From NCBI GenBank assembly GCA_016873095.1, contig VGYC01000061.1, forward strand, positions 1-36,179: 36,179 bases of DNA, read 5' to 3'. This DNA comes from Planctomycetota bacterium. Its GTDB lineage: Bacteria; Planctomycetota; Planctomycetia; Gemmatales; Gemmataceae. This document shows positions 32,788 through 36,179 of this stretch, piece by piece. Numbering within the stretch: the first letter of the stretch is position 1; each line of letters starts with the position of its first letter. Position numbers and translations under genes: made by a program. The notes under the pieces were generated by a model, which worked only from the letters and a program-made list of their open reading frames with translations, did no database searches and was not told the DNA's origin.

Positions 32788-33507
32788 ATGCAAGGGATGG
32801 AGATTCTCTACGAGTTCGTGTCTCCACCGAGCCCATGCGGCTATCTGCCACACCGCGTCTGGAGCCTGGAATATGAAATGGTCGGCGCCCTGACTCCGGC
32901 GGAATACCAGCAACAGCTGGAAGCGGGTTGGCGGCGCTTCGGGACCATGCTGTTTCATCCGCGGTGCCCGAGTTGCTCAGCCTGCCAGTCCCTGCGTGTG
33001 CTGGTCGAGGATTTCCGCCCGAACCGCAGTCAGCAGCGCACCATCAAGGCGAACATCCACGACGTAGAACTGGTGATCGCCGCCCCGTCGGTGTCGCGCC
33101 GCAAGCTCGATCTGTATGACCGTTACCACGCCTTTCAGTCGCTCAACAAGGGCTGGACCGAGCACGCCGCCAAGGACGCCGAGAGTTTTTGCAGCTCATT
33201 CATCGATAATCCAATTCCGACCGAGGAGTGGTGCTACTATCTGGAGGGCGAATTGATCGGCGTCGGCTATGTGGACGTGCTGCCGGCAAGCATGTCGGCC
33301 ATCTACTTCTTCTACGAGCCGGAGCTGCGCAATCGCTCGCTGGGAACATGGAATGTGCTGAGCTTGCTTGCCGAAGCCCGCCTGCGCTGTCTGCCGCACA
33401 TGTACCTGGGCTACTTTGTGGCTGATTGCCCATCGCTTGCCTACAAGGCGAATTTCACTCCGAATGAAGTGCTTGGGACCGACAGTCGCTGGCGGAGGTT
33501 TCGCTGA
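32788..33507 (+). CDS. bpt: Aspartate/glutamate leucyl- or arginyl-tRNA-protein transferase
   Basis: Protein of 239 aa, the usual length for Bpt. These enzymes add Leu (Bpt) or Arg (ATE) from aminoacyl-tRNA to N-terminal Asp or Glu, marking proteins for Clp degradation by the N-end rule. The conserved N-terminal Cys set is present: C17 in SPCGYLP, and C60, C63 and C66 in HPRCPSCSACQSLRV. The C-terminus has EEWCYYLEGELIGVGYVDV and YFFYEPELRNRSLGTWNVL, the GNAT-like acyltransferase core. The start at 32788 is chosen by homology to the family N-terminus; 32797 is a near alternative. No Shine-Dalgarno decides it. A single promoter with the SDR upstream is possible. Confidence 0.88.
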   Translation: MQGMEILYEFVSPPSPCGYLPHRVWSLEYEMVGALTPAEYQQQLEAGWRRFGTMLFHPRCPSCSACQSLRVLVEDFRPNRSQQRTIKANIHDVELVIAAPSVSRRKLDLYDRYHAFQSLNKGWTEHAAKDAESFCSSFIDNPIPTEEWCYYLEGELIGVGYVDVLPASMSAIYFFYEPELRNRSLGTWNVLSLLAEARLRCLPHMYLGYFVADCPSLAYKANFTPNEVLGTDSRWRRFR

Positions 33508-33520
33508 GGCGTGGCGCATG

Positions 33521-33551
33521 AAAAAGGGCCCCCGAAAAGCTCAGGGGCCCT
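33521..33551 (-). terminator. Rho-independent terminator for the TIGR03000 gene
   Basis: On the minus strand this is a perfect 8-bp stem (AGGGCCCC/GGGGCCCT, 33525-33532 and 33544-33551) with an 11-nt loop, followed by TTTTT at 33525-33521. It lies 22 bp past the stop of the minus-strand Cys-rich gene. On the plus strand, the same hairpin sits just after the transferase gene but lacks a T tract. Confidence 0.85.
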
Positions 33552-33573
33552 GACAATTCAGCATCAGTCGAGC

Positions 33574-34293
33574 TTACTCCTCAGACTGCGCGGTTGCCAG
33601 CGATTGCTCGGTGAAGCTGACATTCACGCGCTGGCCGGCGGTCACGATGACGCGCTGGCTCTGGCTGACCGTGCGGCCATCGCGATTCGCCTCGGTCCGC
33701 AAGGTGTAGTAATACTTGCGTCCCGGCTCCAGCGCAGGTGTGTTGAAGGCGCGCGTCCCGGATGGCAGGTTGCACAGGACGTTGTCCACGTACAGTCGAG
33801 CGTCGCTGGGCAGCTTGACGACAACCCGAGCGCTATTGGTCGCCTTGATGGCGCGCGCTTCGGAGTCCTCGCGAACCTTCTTGATGGCGTCGCGGACGGC
33901 GGCACGCTCGGCGTCGGTTCGCGGCGTCAGCGCCGGATCGGTTGCCGGCCGAGCGGGCACGGCAGCGACCGCCTGCTGCTGAACGACCACCGGTTGGCGT
34001 ACGACCACTACTGAGCTGCCGTAGCAAGTGCAACTGTAGCACCCGTAGCAGCTGCAGCTGTAGCAGCCATAGCAGCTGCAGCCATAACAACTGCAGCTAT
34101 AGCAGCTGTAGCAACCGTGGCAGCCCCAGCAACCGCAGCAGCCGTGACAACCCCAGCAGCCACAACAGCCGTGGCAACCCCAGCAGCCACAGCAACCGTG
34201 ACAGCCCCGGCAACCACAGTGGCAACCACAGTGGCAGCGCCCGGGCGCTTCGACGCCGCCCGAAAGAGCCGCCATCAAGACAATCGTATACAT
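33574..34293 (-). CDS. TIGR03000-type planctomycete protein with Cys-rich repeat region
   Basis: Protein of 239 aa from the ATG at 34293, which has GGGGG upstream; the longer frame to 34620 lacks support. Residues 1-16 look like a short signal peptide. Residues 20-90 contain 30 Cys among Gly, His, Tyr, Ser and Trp, including four diverged copies of GCHGCCGCW-type units. A linker with a Val-rich stretch and a charged helix follows, then a C-terminal TIGR03000-like domain at about 156-227: RVVVKLPSDARLYVDNV, RAFNTPALEPGRKYYYTLRTE, NRDGRTVSQSQRVIVTAGQ. TIGR03000 domains are essentially restricted to planctomycetes and their function is unknown. The Cys/His array could bind metals or cross-link at the surface. 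An intrinsic terminator follows. Confidence 0.82.
   Translation of the reverse strand: MYTIVLMAALSGGVEAPGRCHCGCHCGCRGCHGCCGCWGCHGCCGCWGCHGCCGCWGCHGCYSCYSCSCYGCSCYGCYSCSCYGCYSCTCYGSSVVVVRQPVVVQQQAVAAVPARPATDPALTPRTDAERAAVRDAIKKVREDSEARAIKATNSARVVVKLPSDARLYVDNVLCNLPSGTRAFNTPALEPGRKYYYTLRTEANRDGRTVSQSQRVIVTAGQRVNVSFTEQSLATAQSEE
34117..34224 (-). repeat. 27-bp imperfect tandem repeat, four units
   Basis: Units at 34117-34143, 34144-34170, 34171-34197 and 34198-34224 each begin GTG(G/A)CA and are 27 bp long. They encode the diverged GCHGCCGCW-like nonapeptides of the Cys-rich protein and keep the reading frame. Confidence 0.85.
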
Positions 34294-34620
34294 CGAGACA
34301 CCCCCGTTAGAATGACGCCCTGAGCGCTGGCTTCCGGGCGTACCTCCACTATGAACGTAAACGACTTCACAGTCTGGGCAAAAAAGGCTGACTTTTCCGT
34401 CTTTGACGGACTCAACGATCAAGATAAGGCCGGAAAAACGATTCGTCAAAGAGAATATGGAAAAAATGGCAGATCTGTAGCGCGCATGGGTCGGGTTGGG
34501 CGGGTAATGCCGGCCATCCAGCCGGCAGTGTCGGTACACGAGCGACAACCGGACAAAGCAACTTGGCGTTGCGGGTGAATTGCGCGTGGCAAGCGGGATG
34601 CAGAGTCCCTGTCGCTTCAA
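34294..34620. other. Intergenic region between the TIGR03000 and helicase genes
   Basis: This 327-bp stretch has no credible gene. It contains a perfect 7-bp hairpin (TGCCGGC/GCCGGCA, arms 34508-34514 and 34521-34527, 6-nt loop) without a T tract, and a smaller one at 34396-34410 (TCCGTC/GACGGA). The part around 34370-34480 is richer in A/T than its neighbours and probably holds the promoter of the minus-strand Cys-rich gene. The hairpin at 34508 could help end helicase transcription. Confidence 0.5.
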
Positions 34621-35862
34621 CTACAGCCGGCGGCTGTAACGACGTTGACGGCGCGAGCCAAAGATGGGGACAATCGTCTTCGGTGCCTCCGGTTGCACGA
34701 TCTTGCGCGTGAAGGCCTCAAAGCCTTCGATGCGTGCTTCCTTGACCTGCATGTTGATGAATGACTCGATCGCGGTGAGCTGCTTTCCCTGTTCGGGTGT
34801 GACAAAAGCGAAAGCGACGCCGTCGGCCCCCATGCGTCCGGTACGGCCGATGCGGTGCACGTAGCTCTCAGGGTCCTCGGGCAGGTCATAGTTAATGATG
34901 TGTGAGATGCCGGTGACGTCAATGCCCCGGGCCACGACATCGGTGGCCACGAGATAGACGATCTCGCCGTCCCGGAACCTCTTCATGATCTTGTTGCGCT
35001 CGGACTGCTGTAGATCGCCGTGCATGGCAGCCACGCGGTGCCGCTCGTGTCGTAGGTCACGGTACAGCTCGTCTGCCCAGCGTTTGCGCTCGCAGAAGAT
35101 GATGCATTGCTTGGGCTTCTCACGGTCCATCAAGCGCAACAGCAGATCCAGTTTCTTTTCCGGGTCCACGGTTATGAAGTACTGCCGGATGGTATCGACG
35201 GTCAGCCGCTCGGGCGACAGGTTGATGTTGAGCGGCTCACGCATGTAACGCTGGGCAAGTCGCAGGACCGGCGGGGGCAGGGTGGCCGACAGCAGCATCG
35301 TCTGCCGGCGCTGCGGACAGCGGCGCAGAATCTTCTCGATGTCCGGCCGAAAGCCGATGTCGAGCATGCGATCGGCCTCGTCCAGCACAACATAGCGGAG
35401 GCGATCCAGATGCAACGTGCCGCGGCTCAAGTGATCGAGCAAGCGCCCGGGAGTGCCGACGGCGAGGGAGCAACCCATCTTCAGGGCGGCAAGTTGCGTG
35501 CCGAAGCGCTGGCCGCCGTAGATGGCCACGGTGCGGCAATGCTTGCTGGGCGCCAGCTTGGCGGCCTCCTCGGCAACCTGCACGACCAGCTCGCGCGTCG
35601 GTGCCAGGATCAGCGCCTGCGGGCCCGGTTCGTTGTTGTCCCGCCAGCTATCGAGGAAAGGCAACAGGAACGCGGCGGTCTTGCCAGTCCCGGTCTGAGC
35701 CTGGCCGATGACATCGCGACCCTGCAGCGCCTCTGGAATGAAGGCAGCCTGGATCGGCGTCGGTTCATAATAACGAGCGCGATTGAGTGCGGCCAGGACG
35801 GTGGGTGAGAGGGAGAGAGCGCTAAACCCGTTCGGCGCTTCAACAGGCATGGCAGTCGTCAA
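34621..35862 (-). CDS. DEAD-box RNA helicase (RhlE-like)
   Basis: Protein of 413 aa from a TTG start at 35862, which has a perfect GGAGG (35868-35872) 5 nt upstream; the ATG at 35850 is four codons further in but 17 nt from that site. All DEAD-box motifs are present: F13 and Q38 of the Q motif, AQTGTGKT (55-62), PTRELV, TPGRLLDH, DEAD, SAT, then FCERK, HGDLQQSERN, VATDVVARGID and HRIGRTGR. Length and the short basic tail (RRQRRYSRRL) fit the RhlE branch. These enzymes remodel RNA in ribosome assembly and mRNA decay. The upstream region is an AT-rich leader that may carry regulation. Confidence 0.92.
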   Translation of the reverse strand: MTTAMPVEAPNGFSALSLSPTVLAALNRARYYEPTPIQAAFIPEALQGRDVIGQAQTGTGKTAAFLLPFLDSWRDNNEPGPQALILAPTRELVVQVAEEAAKLAPSKHCRTVAIYGGQRFGTQLAALKMGCSLAVGTPGRLLDHLSRGTLHLDRLRYVVLDEADRMLDIGFRPDIEKILRRCPQRRQTMLLSATLPPPVLRLAQRYMREPLNINLSPERLTVDTIRQYFITVDPEKKLDLLLRLMDREKPKQCIIFCERKRWADELYRDLRHERHRVAAMHGDLQQSERNKIMKRFRDGEIVYLVATDVVARGIDVTGISHIINYDLPEDPESYVHRIGRTGRMGADGVAFAFVTPEQGKQLTAIESFINMQVKEARIEGFEAFTRKIVQPEAPKTIVPIFGSRRQRRYSRRL

Positions 35863-36179
35863 ACAGACCTCCAAGGACCGATAAACACGGAATCATTTGT
35901 TTAACCTTCTTGCTAATCAAATGTATCTCGAATTCTGGATTCTGTCCAGAGCAGTGCACAGCGGGAGAGCCCGTTGCGATGTACGACGAGCCAGTCTTTT
36001 TTCGGTTCTCACCAAGGGGCAAAAATCTCTTCCCCCGCAGAACTCTCGACTTCGTAAGAATAAGCCCGCGGTTGCAGTTTTTTTCAGAATTTTTCGACCA
36101 TCCTCCAAACCAAACGGGGATATATTGTGTTGTAATGGTGGCGCCCGCCACCTTCCCCGTTCGGCATTGGAGGCCGTCA
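35863..36179. promoter_or_regulatory. AT-rich leader region upstream of the helicase
   Basis: About 300 bp with no convincing gene. Poly-A/T runs (around 35996-36005, 36077-36099) make it clearly less GC-rich than the coding DNA. It likely holds the helicase promoter and 5' leader on the minus strand. At the right edge are a 7-bp inverted repeat (GGTGGCG/CGCCACC, 36137-36152) and a GGAGG at 36169-36173 on the plus strand, which suggests that a plus-strand gene starts just beyond the window. Confidence 0.45.

Noticed and set aside
34117-34224. 27-bp repeats considered as a CRISPR array
   Set aside because: Units are head-to-tail with no spacers and lie in frame inside a protein-coding gene.
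34117-34323. Ala/Thr-rich plus-strand frame over the 27-bp repeats
   Set aside because: Composition comes from reading the Cys-rich repeat on the opposite strand, and there is no ribosome site.
34396-34410. Small hairpin followed at a distance by a T run, considered as a terminator
   Set aside because: The T run is about 10 nt away from the stem on the minus strand and the stem is only 6 bp, so it is not a convincing intrinsic terminator.
35840-36151. 103-aa minus-strand open frame upstream of the helicase
   Set aside because: It overlaps the helicase start, has atypical composition for this genome and no family resemblance; a leader region is more likely.

Overview
The window looks like chromosomal DNA of a planctomycete, probably a Gemmatales-like lineage. 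The main evidence is a TIGR03000-type protein, a DUF1501 protein, a secreted DUF1080 protein, an ECF sigma factor coupled by an ATGA overlap to a Ser/Thr kinase, a membrane-anchored caspase-like protein with an N-terminal zinc ribbon, and several short secreted Cys- or Pro-rich proteins. GC is high, so long antisense shadow ORFs are common. I see no rRNA, tRNA, CRISPR array, phage gene, transposase or riboswitch.

Layout. 0.2-1.8 kb: a zinc-ribbon membrane protein and a convergent small secreted protein. 1.9-6.3 kb: a ubiE/menG-hemE operon (minus) divergent from a pteridine-reductase-like SDR and a COG2509 flavoprotein (plus). 6.4-9.2 kb: ECF sigma factor and Ser/Thr kinase; the kinase is separated from its C-terminal TPR region by an exact 8-bp tandem duplication. 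9.2-12.2 kb: a four-helix membrane protein, then a DUF1501 protein overlapping a TolB-like beta-propeller. 12.2-15.2 kb (minus): a compact cluster DUF1080 -> Gfo/Idh/MocA oxidoreductase -> lactonase, plausibly for oxidative (3-keto) sugar breakdown. 15.3-19.4 kb: SGNH hydrolase, caspase-like protein, small secreted protein, DUF1499 protein. 19.5-23.6 kb: an AddB-like nuclease followed by a free-standing polyketide-synthase-type dehydratase with both catalytic motifs intact. 23.7-28.8 kb (minus): outer-membrane efflux lipoprotein, Cys-rich secreted peptide, periplasmic adaptor, oligoendopeptidase F; no RND pump gene is present. 29.0-31.5 kb: a phosphoketolase carrying two opposite single-base frameshifts. 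31.5-36.2 kb: small membrane protein, SDR, leucyl/arginyl-tRNA-protein transferase, the TIGR03000 Cys-repeat protein with a clear intrinsic terminator, and a DEAD-box helicase.

The most notable items are the orphan PKS dehydratase next to a DNA-repair-type nuclease, the kinase split by an 8-bp duplication, the double-frameshifted phosphoketolase, the 3-keto-sugar cluster, and two unusual Cys-repeat secreted proteins. All calls come from reading motifs; no database search was possible.
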